Shown here: positions 1 to 10,736 of the stretch, in pieces
Layout of the letters: each line of letters opens with the position of its first letter
Position numbering within the stretch: the stretch's first letter is position 1
From: Zea mays
Lineage: Eukaryota; Streptophyta; Magnoliopsida; Poales; Poaceae
Assembly (NCBI RefSeq): GCF_902167145.1
Contig: NC_050105.1
Coordinates: 139,981,988 to 140,045,987, forward strand
Reading direction: 5' to 3'
DNA: 64,000 nt
Made by a program: the position numbers and the translations under genes
The notes under the pieces: model-generated
Database searches by the model: none
Told to the model about the DNA's origin: nothing
What the model saw: only the letters and a program-made list of their open reading frames with translations

Positions 1-1015
1 CTCCTCATCATTGAGCCCTGCCGCCTCAACTTGCGCCACCTTGCTAGGTAACGCCTCCTTGCTCCTTGTTGCCTTGAGAGCAATGGGTTGAGGCTCATGA
101 ATTGGACCGTTCAACGCGTCGTCCACGTATCTTGCCTCCTTGATCATCATTCGCCCGCTTACGAATTTTCCAAGGATTTCTTCGGGCGACATTTTGGTGT
201 ACCTGGGATTCTCACGAATATTATTCACCAAATGAGGATCAAGAATGGTAAAGGACCTTAGTAGTAGTCGGACGATGTCATGATCCGTCCATCGTGTGCT
301 TCCATAGCTCCTTATTTTGTTGATAAGGGTCTTGAGCCGGTTGTATGTTTGGGTTGGCTCCTCGCCCCTTATCATCGCAAATCTTTCAAGCTCGCCCTCC
401 ACCAACTCCATTTTAGTGAGCATGGTGATGTCGTTCCCTTCGTGAGAGATCTTGAGGGTGTCCCATATCTGTTTGGCATTGTCCAAGCCGCTCACCTTAT
501 TGTACTCTTCCCTGCACAAAGATGCTAATAGAACAGTAGTAGCTTGTGCATTTCTATAGATTTGTTCATTTATAAGCATAGGGCTATCCGAGCTATCAAA
601 TTTCATTCCATTCTCTACAATCTCCCATATGCTTGGATGGAGAGAGAATAAGTGACTACGCATTTTGTGACTCCAAAATCCGTAGTCCTCCCCATCGAAG
701 TGTGGAGGTTTGCCAAGAGGAATGGAAAGCAAATGCGAATTCGAACTATGTGGAATACGAGAATAATCAAATGAAAAGTTCGAATTGACCGTCTTCATGT
801 AGTCGTTACTCGTTGTCGTCGTCCTTTTGGGAAGAAGTAGACTCATCGCTGTCGTCGTAGTAGACGATCTCCTTGATGCGCCTTGTCTTCTTCTTCTTCC
901 CATCTTTGCGCTTGTGGCCCGAGCCCGAGTCAGTAGGCTTGTCATCCTTCGGCTCGTTGACGAAGGACTCCTTCTCCTTGTCGTTGATCATGATTCCCTT
1001 CCCCTTAGGATCCAT
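1..1015 (-). pseudogene. Sirevirus (Ty1-copia) gag, partial, one frameshift
   Basis: Gag forms the virus-like particle of Ty1/copia elements. The frame starts at 1015 with a short Lys/Asp/Ser-rich N-terminus containing KEIVYYDDSDES, the same layout as the KVVYYETDTSS region of the intact gag at 14,854-17,553. It stops at 806, but the neighbouring frame then stays open from about 800 to the left edge with typical gag motifs (FDGEDY, CREEYNKV, MSPEE). One single-base frameshift near 800 therefore separates two open parts. It lies directly inside the PBS and LTR at 1,051-2,315, as expected for the 5' end of a minus-strand element. Zinc knuckle and pol lie beyond the window. Confidence 0.85.
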
Positions 1016-1050
1016 CTCTTCGGGCGATTAGTCCCTTCTTGAAGAGAACG

Positions 1051-1062
1051 GCTCTGATACCA
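1051..1062 (-). other. Primer binding site (initiator Met tRNA)
   Basis: On the minus strand this reads TGGTATCAGAGC, the usual complement of the plant initiator methionine tRNA 3' end. It starts two bases inside the LTR edge at 1,065. It fixes the orientation of the element: the LTR at 1,065-2,315 is its 5' LTR. Confidence 0.9.
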
Positions 1063-1064
1063 AT

Positions 1065-2315
1065 TGAGAGCACCTAGAGGGGGGGGGTGAATAGGTGATC
1101 CTGTGAAACTTAAACTTATAGCCACAAAAACTTGTTAAGTGTTAGCCCAATAATTGCCAAGTGGCTAGAGAGGAGTCTCAACAAAACACAATACCACAAG
1201 AAATCAAACACAGAGATGACACATTGGTTTATCCCGTGGTTCGGCCAAGACCAACGCTTGCCTACTCCACGTTGTGGCGTCCCAACGGACGAGGGTTGCA
1301 ATCAACCCCTCTCAAGCGGTCCAAAGACCAACTTGAATACCACAGTGTTTTGCTTTTCCTTTCAATATCCCGTTTGCGAGGAATCTCCACAACTTGGAGT
1401 CTCTCGCGCTTACACTTGAGATTCACAAAGAAATACGGAGTAAGGGAGGGAAGCAACACACACAAATCCACAGCAAAATGCGCACACACACGGCCAAGAA
1501 TCGAGCTCAAAAGACTATCTTAAAGTTCTCACTAGAACGGAGCTCGAATCACTGAGAATGACAAACGAATGCGCAAAGACTGAGTGTGGATGATCAAGAA
1601 TGCTCTAAGGTTGCTTGGTATTCACCTCCATGCGCCTAGGGGTCCCTTTTATAGCCCCAAGGCAGCTAGGAGCCGTTGAGAACAAATCTGGAAGGCCATC
1701 CTTGCCTTCTGTCGTCGGGCGCACCGGACAGTCCGGTGCACACCGGACACTGTCCGGTGCCCGATTTCCTTCCTTAAATAGTGAAGCCGACCGTTGCAGA
1801 TGCGGGAGCCGTTGGCGCACCGGACATGTCCGGTGCACACCGGACAGTCCGGTGCCCCCTTCCGACCGTTGGCTCGGCCACGTGTCCCGCGCAGATCGCG
1901 CGGTCGACCGTTGGCCCGGCCGACCGTTGGCTCACCGGACAGTCCGGTGCACACCGGACAGTCCGGTGAATTTTAGCCGTACGTCGTCGGCTAATTCCCG
2001 AGAGCGGTCACTTCGCTCGAGCCAGCCTGGCGCACCGGACACTGTCCGGTGCACCACCGGACAGTCCGGTGCCCCAGACCGAAACAGCCTCTTGGCTGTA
2101 CACAGCCAACTCTTCTCTTTTCTTCTTCTTTCTGTTTCTGATACTTAGACAAGTATATTAGTACACAAAACCAATGTACTAAGACTTAGAAACATACCTT
2201 TGCTCTTGATTTGCACTTTGTTCATCCATGGGCATAGATTCACATTTAAGCACTTGTGGTGGCACTTCAATCACCAAAATACTTAGAAATGGCCCAAGGG
2301 CACATTTCCCTTTCA
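1065..2315 (-). repeat. 5' LTR of left-edge Sirevirus
   Basis: The repeat begins TGAGAGCACCTAGAGG and ends CCCTTTCA on the plus strand, so TG...CA in both readings, 1,251 bp. Reading on the minus strand, U3 contains about nine copies of the palindrome CACCGGACAGTCCGGTG and variants (about 1,720-2,075). A TATA box (TATAAAAGG, near 1,650) and then R/U5 follow. The palindrome is a recognised conserved feature of Sirevirus LTRs. CCCTT at 2,316-2,320 is the likely target duplication; its partner is off the left edge. Confidence 0.88.
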
Positions 2316-3233
2316 CCCTTACACTTTTGATGTTCACAAAGAATCACGGAGTAAGGGAGGGATGAGCAACTCACACAAGACTCACAAATCAGAGCAACAA
2401 CACGCACACAAGTCGCAACAAGAGCTCGCAACACAACCCAATGAGTTCACAACTCCACAAGAGCTCTATATGCTATCACAAAGAAACAAATGCGCGGAAT
2501 CGATGACTTGGTGCTTAGGAATGTTGTAAGTATGCTTGGTGTTCTCCTCCATGCGCCTAGGAGTCCCTTTTATAGCCCCAAGGCAGCTAGGAGCCGTTGA
2601 GAGCAATCTAGGAAGGCTGATCTTGCCTTCTGTCGACTGGCGCACCGGACAGTCCGGTGCACACCGGACACTGTCCGGTTCCCGATTTCTTTCCTTCTAC
2701 GGCGAAGTCGACCGTTGGCAGCCAGAGAGCCGTTGGCGCACCGGACATGTCCGGTGCACACCGGACAGTCCGGTGCCTCCTTCTAGCCGTTGGCTCGGCC
2801 GCGTGTCCCGCGCAGATCGCGCGGCCGACCGTTGGCCCGGCCGACCGTTGGCTCACCGGACAGTCCGGTGCACACCGGACAGTCCGGTGAATTTTAGCCG
2901 TACGTCGCCGGTGAATTCCCGAGAGCGGCCAGTTCGCTCGAGCCAGCCTGGCGCACCGGACACTGTCCGGTGCACCACCGGACAGTCCGGTGCTCCCAGA
3001 CTGAGCAGACTTGGCTGAACAAAGCCATCTCATTTCCAATTCGATTTTTCCTGTTTCCAGCACTTAGACACAATACATTAGTCCATAAAATAATGTACTA
3101 AGTTTAGAAACGTACCTTTTGACATGATTTGCACTTAGTCCACCACATTGCATAGATCAACACAAAAGCACTTGTGTTGGCACTCAATCACCAAAATACT
3201 TAGAAATGGCCCAAGGGCACATTTCCCTTTCAC
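2316..3233 (-). repeat. Truncated LTR of an older related Sirevirus, target of the nested insertion
   Basis: These 918 bp repeat the U3-TATA-R part of the LTR to the left: the same CACCGGAC palindromes (2,640-2,995), the same TATA context near 2,570, and the same terminal block ending CCCTTTCA at 3,233. It begins abruptly at the outer edge of the neighbouring LTR and lacks the TGAGAGCACC end. The simplest reading is that the left-edge Sirevirus landed inside this LTR and the missing part lies on its far side, outside the window. An internal LTR duplication is the alternative. Confidence 0.75.
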
Positions 3234-3599
3234 CGCCTTCCCCACGCATGCAGGCGGGATGTGGAAAAACCATCTGTGTTGCACGCGAGCGTACGAGCTC
3301 GTTTCGTGCCGTATAGCCAACCAAATACAACGTTTCAAGTTAGCGCATCTACTCAGTGTGCATATGACCAGTGCGGCAACCAATCACGTCCTATTAGATG
3401 CACGAAAAATCATATACTATTGTATCTGTGTCAGTATACCAATATCAGTTTATAATAATTTATCTTTTCATGTAAGTAATTATATATGGTTTAGTTTTAT
3501 TACAGAAAGTAAATTCACAGTACATCCAATTGGGTGCTAGTTTGATATTTCGCGTCCCTATATTTTGAGGCCCAATCCCTAAACCCACAACACGTCAAA

Positions 3600-4430
3600 G
3601 TCCTACAAGAGTCCCTAAGAGCATCTCCAACAACTTCTAAAAATATTTCTCCCAATATATAAAGGATTCATAAGTGGAATTGGACTAAGTTAAAGGATTG
3701 ATCTGGATGATCAATGCCTCAAGCAAGATATTAAAGGACATGTTGAAGACCTATACATATATGCAAGAGTACAATATATAAGAAGGAAGGAGCTTGGGCA
3801 AAGATACACAAAGAAATGAAGAAAACAAATACTGCTGGACAACACTAGAAGTGTCTGGTGGTGCACTTGATATAGCACCAGACAATATCGATATTGTGTG
3901 AAGAAGATTAGTTGCATCTAGATGCACCAGTTAGGCATGTGTGCATTGTATACCAGACACCGAGCATGTTCAGTGACACATCTATGATATCGTACCGGAT
4001 GGGGTACCCAGAGAGGTTGCAGTGCGGCACACCAAATACCAGCCTCAAGTGATCGACAATCGCTAGATCCTAATGGCTAGTTGACATGGATGCACACGAA
4101 CCAGACATGTCCGATGCATGTGCAGAAATTCTGTGCAGACGCCAATACTATATTTAGATTAGGGGATATATGCACCCCCACTTTAGATGGCCATTTGAGA
4201 GGTGTGAGAGCTGAGAAACATATGTAGTGAGTTAAGGCTCATTAATATTATCTCTAGACATCCAGGTGCTAAAAATCACTCGGTGATTAACATAGGTGGT
4301 TTATAAATACTTAAGTTAGCTCACCGTTTACAGTGCTTGAACTAGGTTTATACATAATGTTTAATTGAGGTTTGCATAGTTCTTATCACTTGGTGCTTTC
4401 ACACATAGAATTGTACTTAGAGGGGCTTGG
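3600..4430 (+). repeat. Degenerate LTR-like sequence, possibly Sirevirus
   Basis: There is no coding potential. The stretch contains decayed forms of the Sirevirus palindrome (CACCAGACAATATCG near 3,880; CCAGACATGTCCGATG near 4,102) and a run resembling R/U5 of copia LTRs (TTTATAAATAC near 4,300, GGTGCTTTCACAC near 4,390). Neither end nor a target duplication could be placed. It could also be an unrelated repeat. Confidence 0.3.
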
Positions 4431-4922
4431 AGCCTTGCAAGATCATACCAACAGTGTTTATCATGCGACATCCATCTTGTATCGGAGGAACGAGGCTCGT
4501 GGTGTTTAGGCTGAAAACTCGATAATGAAGGCATTGAGGAGAGGTTCGAAAAGAGGCTATTATATATGGAGACTCACTTGTATATGAAAAAGACCTAGAA
4601 CTATCCACGGAATTACTAGACTGGGAGCTTGGCCTTGGTGTGGACAACCATGCGAGGAGCTCCAACAAGGACTAGAAGAAAACTTGCATGTTTCCGATAT
4701 CTCAGTAAAAAATAATAGAATCGTCGTGGGAGTTAGTATCTCCACATTTATATTCCATTTGATTGGTTATCTGCATCGTCTAATCCCGAACCATCGTATG
4801 TGTTGACTTTATGCAAGCATCTGTTTGGTTGACTGTATGTAACAGACGTGGGCTGTATGAATTGATACAAAATAAGTTAGTTTATAGCTATTTTTCTGCA
4901 TCCGCTGATACGATAGAAAAGC

Positions 4923-5317
4923 CGGGATGAAAGTGGTAATCCGAACTGTTAGAACAAATTTAATATTTTAAAATGGATATGTATAAAATTTGATGTTGAT
5001 CTTTTTTTATGTTATCAAGCACATTAGTACAAATATGAATAAAATATTACATAAATTGTTTTATGTATTATTTGCTCCCTACAACACAAAAAGTTGAAAA
5101 AATTACCGAATTTGTTTCCGAATCCATACCGAAGTTTATATCTATTATTTGAGAAAATATAGGATGAATTTGAGGTTTATCTTTTATGAATCTTAACAAG
5201 TTGGATGTTAAAAACAAGAATACAAATTTGTATTGTATATTGTATATCACAATCAAAGAAAAACGACTAAAAAACTGATTACCGAATAAATACCGTTTCC
5301 GACCGTTTTCATCCCTA
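4923..5317. mobile_element. Ds-like non-autonomous hAT element
   Basis: The right end reads CCGACCGTTTTCATCCCTA, which is the terminal sequence of Ac/Ds (TAGGGATGAAAACGGTCGG in reverse). The left end, CGGGATGAAAGTGG, is a decayed version of the inverted repeat. TAGAAAAGC lies on both sides (4,914-4,922 and 5,316-5,324), giving a target duplication of about 8 bp as expected for hAT. The interior is AT-rich with Ac-like ACCG/CGGT motifs near both ends and no transposase, so it can only move if an Ac-like transposase is supplied. Confidence 0.75.
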
Positions 5318-6975
5318 GAAAAGCGTGTAAGCGGCTGGCTAGGCTCGCGCGCACCCGGCTTGGCACGGCCAGCCATACAATCAGCCCTATTATGTACCTT
5401 TTGTGCGCCTTACCTTCCTTGCTTCCTATGCACTATATGTTATTACATTTATAGTCGTTCAAAAAAGATGACTAATTGTTCACTCTAGCTATAAATCCTG
5501 GCTGTGCCACCACCGCTCGGCACTAGAGCATTTCCACTGCAGGCCTTACCGTTACCGTCAAGGGCTTGTCTAATCAAGGAATGAGTTGGTAATCGATGCG
5601 GGATTAATGGGAACAGGAGGAGCAACGTATGATTACTCTTCCACTATGGCCATTGGACAGCGAGACAGATCCCTGTGGCAAGGTCAGTGCTGAAAGCCCG
5701 GAGCCGGTCATGCCAGTTCTTGGCACCTTGCTCTGCTCAGTGCTCGTCCCCTTTTCAGTGCTCTTCAATGTCAAAGCTCAGAAAGCTGTGTGGGCTTCGG
5801 TCATGGCGTCGCCACGTACTGTCGTCTCAATCCCCCTCGCTCGGCCAACTTTCTCCAGCCACTGTTTCCACCACGCACAGGTACAGCGGCACAGCTGCCA
5901 GTTCACAAAGCATGGCGTGATGTTGAACTGTTGACGCCGAGAGGGGCGGCAGCAGCAGCAGGCTGTGCTCGATGGCTTCTCCCTCTGAGACGCTGCGAGA
6001 GCCTACTGCCAAGCTCATCATGGTAATGATTTGGACCTGTCGTCGTGCAACAGAAATCGACGATGTTCGCAAACTTTTGTTGGAGATTTTCTTTTTTGTT
6101 TGCCTTTCCGAACTTCCATGCTCATTTTACAAAAAAGCTTCACGAGAATACGAGATTCGTTCGCATGGAGATTGGAGAGTACCACTCTCCTTTTCTAAAC
6201 ACAATTCCATTGCATGCATTCCCTGCGTTTTGACTAGGAGATCAGTGGTCCATCTGACAGGGGCTTTGCTCCCTTTTTGGAGCACCTACTCCTGTTGCAC
6301 ACGCGCGCCGGAGAGGTACATGTTTGACCACAACCATGCTCTGATCTCGCAAGGAAACTGACGGAGCGAAAAGAATGGGATAGATGTGGTCTGGGGATGA
6401 ATGCATGCGTTTATTATATTGCTTTCATTTCATCCCTTCCTTATTGCTTGAACATGCTTGCGATCATGGCATTTCCGAGCAGGCTGGAGGTTCTCCAGCA
6501 GCAGCGAGCACAAGAACAAGAACCGTTACATTCTTGCTCTCAAGGGACAAATGCAGCTTTGTAGCTGACAACAATTTAGCAACAGTTGCACTCTACCACT
6601 CCTACACACTTGCCTTCTCTGACTTGTACTCCATGGAATGGGAATAAAAAAGGAAAGGGTACCCTCTTTCCAGTCTGTGGACTTTTTTGGCTCAAACATG
6701 ATCCACAGAAAAGAGAGAACCAAAACCTGGTGTTGCCAAGTTCTTGAATCTTGATCCCTGCGCCAAGAAAGTCAGCCATCTTTGATACGATCAAACAAAA
6801 GGAGCCAAAAGATGGCTTGGGGGCAAGAATCTCACTTTTTTTCCTGCTCTTTGGTGCTCAAGCCTGCAGCTGAAAGCAACAGTACGGCAATGCCACACGG
6901 TGGTACTGCTCTGAATCTGAAAGGAGCCTGCCTTGTGACTTTGCCACTTTTTACACATACTAGCTAGAGCTAAAG
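5318..6975. other. No recognisable gene
   Basis: Short frames such as 5,972-6,361 (plus) were inspected and show no known domain, and codon-like structure is not sustained. A block at 6,898-6,922 recurs near 21,774. No terminal repeats were identified. The region may be diverged host intergenic DNA or old transposon debris. Confidence 0.5.
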
Positions 6976-6980
6976 GTAAC

Positions 6981-8022
6981 TGTTAAATATACTAGCGCAA
7001 GATCCTCACTCTTCCTCCCCTCGACCATCTTAGATCAAGCTAAAAACAACCGAAGCTAAAAACAAGCACAACTCTCATTAGCTCAAAGCAACAAAATAGT
7101 TGATAGCACGATAAATATTTTACAATGGTCGTTCTATTTATACACAAACTACCACTGCAAAATAGCCCTCGCATTTCAGAAATTTCGCTATTTAGCGACG
7201 GGAAGGTGTTTTCGGACCTTCGGCATAAGGCCTCTGTTCGTTTCGCAATCTGAGTTTGTACAAGGAAATGAACTAATACTGCGATGGGCTATTGTTGGGC
7301 CTTCGTCTTTCAAATGTCCTCAAAAACACTGTTAACTATTGTTTCTCGACACATCTATAGGTGTTGCAGGTGCTTCGACGCTAGTTACCTTTAGAATAGA
7401 TCAAGAAAAAGGATAAAGGCATTAGCTTCGTCATAACAATACGAGAAGACAAAGGCAGAAGTCGAACGAAGATGGAAGGTGTTCACAAGATTCTGTTGTC
7501 AAGATGATCAAGATAGAAGCAAATATTACCCCGTGTCATTTGTAAATCATATGTACAAGCTTTGTGGACATACTTCTAATTTCATACGAAGGTGTACCTT
7601 TTCTCTATAAATAGATGAACAGTATCATGTATAGGGGCACCCTTTTTGACGGAGGAAGAAGGAAAAGAACTCTCCTTTGTTTTGTTTCTAGAATTACCTT
7701 CGAGCTCTCATCTGTGTAAAGCCGAAGATATACTTATAAATATTTTTTCATATTATAAGGAATAATATTCAAGATGAATACACAAATAAGTCATATTTAT
7801 CTTTTATTATACACACTTTCTATTACGATTAAAAGATGCACAAGTCTTTTGTTTGTCATCTCCTTCTTCCATATAACCTTTGGATCAAGATTAAATGAAG
7901 GAAAGAACATGCAATGTGTTAATTTATGCCTTTGCATTACGAAGTGTCCATCCCTATCTTTGTCCTAAAACTATTATCCTGAAAAGATAACACTTTAAGG
8001 ACGAAGATCCCAACTTTTAACA
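6981..8022 (-). repeat. Probable solo LTR, Gypsy-type
   Basis: On the minus strand the sequence starts TGTTAAAAGTTGGG (8,022) and ends TATTTAACA (6,981), giving TG...CA ends with matching TGTTAAA/TTTAACA termini over 1,042 bp. A TATA box (TATAAATAG, about 7,134-7,143 on the minus strand) sits where a promoter would be expected. A second TATAAATAG lies on the plus strand near 7,604. No coding sequence adjoins it and no convincing 5-bp duplication was found, so the boundaries and the solo-LTR reading are tentative. Confidence 0.45.
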
Positions 8023-8307
8023 TTGTGTTGTCTTGTTTTTGGTTCTATACAAAAATCAAAAGCATGTGACCAACAATACTCATATTTAAACTCTACTCTA
8101 CGAACAGTACAGTCATAAAGCAAAACTGTGTAAAACAGTGTTTTGGATGATCATATGTATGAATTACTGGACACGATCTTAGTCTTTTTCTAAAAAAAAT
8201 CTCGATGCTCACCTCTGTTTTTTTTAAATCTCGATGCTCACCACTGTGCTTCCTTGGCTGTTGTACTCAGACATACGAGTTGAGACACTCTCCAACCATT
8301 CACTGAA

Positions 8308-8335
8308 CTAGATCAGGAGGCGCACTTCGTGCGCC
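8308..8335 (-). other. Helitron 3' terminus with hairpin
   Basis: The minus strand reads GGGCGCACGAAGTGCGCC, a seven-base-pair GC-rich stem with a three-base loop. TCCTGAT and then CTAG follow, and the next base is T. Stem, spacing, CTRR end and insertion before T match the Helitron rule. The terminus alone cannot exclude a chance hairpin, but the gene fragments upstream of it support the call. Confidence 0.65.
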
Positions 8336-8760
8336 CTACAGTAACCATGGCTATGATGGGGCATATCAAATTGAAATTATAATAAAATCTTAATTTGCGG
8401 TAACAATTAGACAAAGCAACATGAAATGCAAGAGAAACATAATTAAGTACATCTCTAAAGAACACAATACCACACATGGGATCATATCATAACGCTTGAT
8501 CAGATAGGCATAGGCATAAACATAGGACAAGATTTGCCATCAGCAGACTAAATATTTCTCTCATATGTGTCCTCACAGGATCGCAAGAGCAACAGAAACA
8601 CTGGAAATCCTTTTTACATGCATCAGACCCAAAAACAAAGTCTGAAAGTCTTAATGCCATCACGCGATTTTTCTAGTGGGACTTGGGACTTAACATGGAC
8701 CATAAAAGAGGCCATCCACAACGAAGTCTTTTACCAAAGAGACATCCCTGGCTCCATGGA

Positions 8761-8895
8761 CTAGGGAAGCTTGGAGATCTTCTGGAAGTCAGGGCTCAAA
8801 AGCTTGGAGATCTCCAGCATCCCAACCTTGTCCCTCCCACCAAACAAGCTTTTGAGTGTGGCATCACAGTTGATATCTTTTTTCTTGGCTTGGTT
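8761..8895 (-). pseudogene. SWIB/MDM2-domain gene fragment, last exon
   Basis: A 3' splice acceptor (TTTGCAG) precedes an open segment starting NQAKKKDINCDATLKS and continuing with LFGGRDKVGMLEISKLL to a stop at 8,761. This is the pattern of the C-terminal half of a SWIB domain (family known from BAF60/SWI-SNF subunits and small plant SWIB proteins). Upstream exons of the domain were not found; a short possible exon at about 9,340-9,410 has no recognisable product. The fragment lies about 450 bp inside the proposed Helitron 3' end and is read as captured, not as a working gene. Confidence 0.65.
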
Positions 8896-9435
8896 CTGCA
8901 AACCATGGAGTGTTTTTTCTTAGTTCAAGACACAAAACATTCTCAATACAGACAACTATAGTAACCTGGTATTACAAGGCAGCCAAGCAAATTACAGAGT
9001 ACTCTCCAAATTAACAAAGCAAGGAGGCTAACATGCCATAATATTTTATTTTACTACGGTGGGTACAGGTAGCACATAGGATTATGATACCATAGGGTAA
9101 TGTCCAAGTTAGAAAAAACAGACAACAGTGGTAGACTAAAACTCGAATTGTGATACCATAGGGTAACACACTTTTTCTGTGGTATAAATGTGAGAGCAAT
9201 TTTTTACAACACACACGGAATTCTCTCATAAATATATGTAGCACAGTCCACAAATGCATAAGCAATGTGATTCAACAATTGTGTGGGGCAAGTAAATCAG
9301 CAGGACAAAGTACTGAAACAAGATTAACTGACCTTAAGCTGCTAGAAGCAAAATGGCTTTCACTATCACACTTTGTTTGAGCCCATAAATTTGTTTTTCC
9401 TCATAGCAAACCTGCAAGCACGGTGAAATAGAAGC

Positions 9436-10736
9436 TGAAAGTCGCCTAGAGGGGGGTGAATAGGGCGAAACTGAAATTCTCAAAAATAATCACAACTACA
9501 AGCCGGGTTAGCGTTAGAAATATAAACGAGTCCGCGAGAGAGGGAGCAAAACAAATCGCAAGCAAATGAAGAGTGTGACACGCGGATTTGTTTTACCGAG
9601 GTTCGGTTCTTGCAAACCTACTCCCCGTTGAGGAGGCCACAAAGGTCGGGTCTCTTTCAACCCTTCCCTCTCTCAATCGGTCCCTCGGACCGAGTGAGCT
9701 TCTCTTCTCAAATCACTTGGGAATTAAACTTCCCGCAAGGACCACCACACAATTGGTGTCTCTTGCCTCAATTACAAGTGAGTGTTTGATCACAAGAAAG
9801 AATCAAGAAAGAAGAAAGCAATCCAAGCGCAAGAGCTCGAAAGAACACAAGCAAATCTCTCTCTCTAGTCACTAGGGTGTTGTGTGGAATATGGAGAGGA
9901 TTTGATCTCTTTGGTGTGTCTAGAATTGAATGCTAGAGCTCTTGTAGTAGTTGGGAAGTAGAGAACTTGGATGCAATGAATGGTGGGGTGGTTGGGGTAT
10001 TTATAGCCCCAACCACCAAACTTGACCGTTGGCTGGGCTGTCTGTTCGATGGCGCACCGGACAGTCCGGTGCACACCGGACAGTCCGGTGCCCCCCGCCA
10101 CGTCATCACTGCCGTTGGATTCTGACCGTTGGAGCTTCTGACTTGTGGGCCCGCCTGGGTGTCCGGTGCACACCGGACAGGTACTGTTTGCTGTCCGGTG
10201 TGCCAGTATGGGCGCGCCTGACTTCTGCGCGCGCATTAAATGCGCGGCAGAGAGCCGTTGGCGCGGAGAGAGCCGTTGCTCCGGAGTCGCACCGGACAGT
10301 CCGGTGTACACCGGACAGTCCGGTGAATTTTAGCGGACTAGCCGTTGGAGTTTCCCGAAGCTGGCGAGTTCCTGAGGCCGCTTCTCCATGGCGCACCGGA
10401 CACTGTCCGGTGTACACCGGACAGTCCGATGATTTATAGCGCGAGTGCCTCTGGAAATTCCTGAAAGTGGCGAGTTTGCGTTGGAGTCCTCTGGTGCACC
10501 GGACATGTCCGGTGGTGCACCGGACACTGTCCGGTGCACCAAACCAGAGGTGCCTTCGGTTGGCGCTTTGCTCCTTTGTTGAATCCAAAATTTGATCTTT
10601 TTATTGGCTGAGTGTGAACCTTTAACACCTGTATAATCTATACACTTGGGCAAACTGGTTAGTCCAATAAATTTGTGTTGGGCAATTCAACCACCAAAAT
10701 TAATTAGGGACTAGGTGTAAGCCTAATTCCCTTTCA
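9436..10736 (-). repeat. 3' LTR of the intact Sirevirus
   Basis: This copy is 1,301 bp, from TGAAAGTCGCCTAGAGG to CCCTTTCA. Compared with the partner at 17,599-18,886 it has a longer palindrome cluster near 10,495-10,540 and lacks a 9-bp GCGCGC-type insertion near 10,230. The TATA box lies at about 10,000-10,007 on the minus strand. U3 lies at 10,020-10,736. Confidence 0.95.
10052..10540. repeat. Array of CACCGGAC palindromes in Sirevirus U3
   Basis: About ten copies of CACCGGACAGTCCGGTG or variants (ACATGT or ACACTGT centres) stand singly or in CAC-joined pairs. In minus-strand reading they lie just upstream of the TATA box. The matching array in the other LTR is at about 18,216-18,690. The motif is a known Sirevirus LTR hallmark. 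A role as a promoter element or protein-binding site is inferred from position, not shown here. Confidence 0.85.

Noticed and set aside
1720..2075. Regularly repeated CACCGGAC palindromes as a possible CRISPR array
   Set aside because: The units are overlapping dyads without unique spacers of constant length, they sit inside LTRs, and the window is plant DNA.
1605..3063. Open frames on both strands reading TGQSGAHRTVR-like repeats
   Set aside because: They are translations of the LTR palindromes. The same peptide appears on both strands and in all four Sirevirus LTRs, with no codon bias or domain.
6976..8345. GTAAC at 6,976-6,980 and 8,341-8,345 as a target duplication of one LTR element
   Set aside because: The right end (CCCTACA) has no matching inverted terminus, and the interval includes the Helitron-type hairpin; a 5-base match is expected often by chance.
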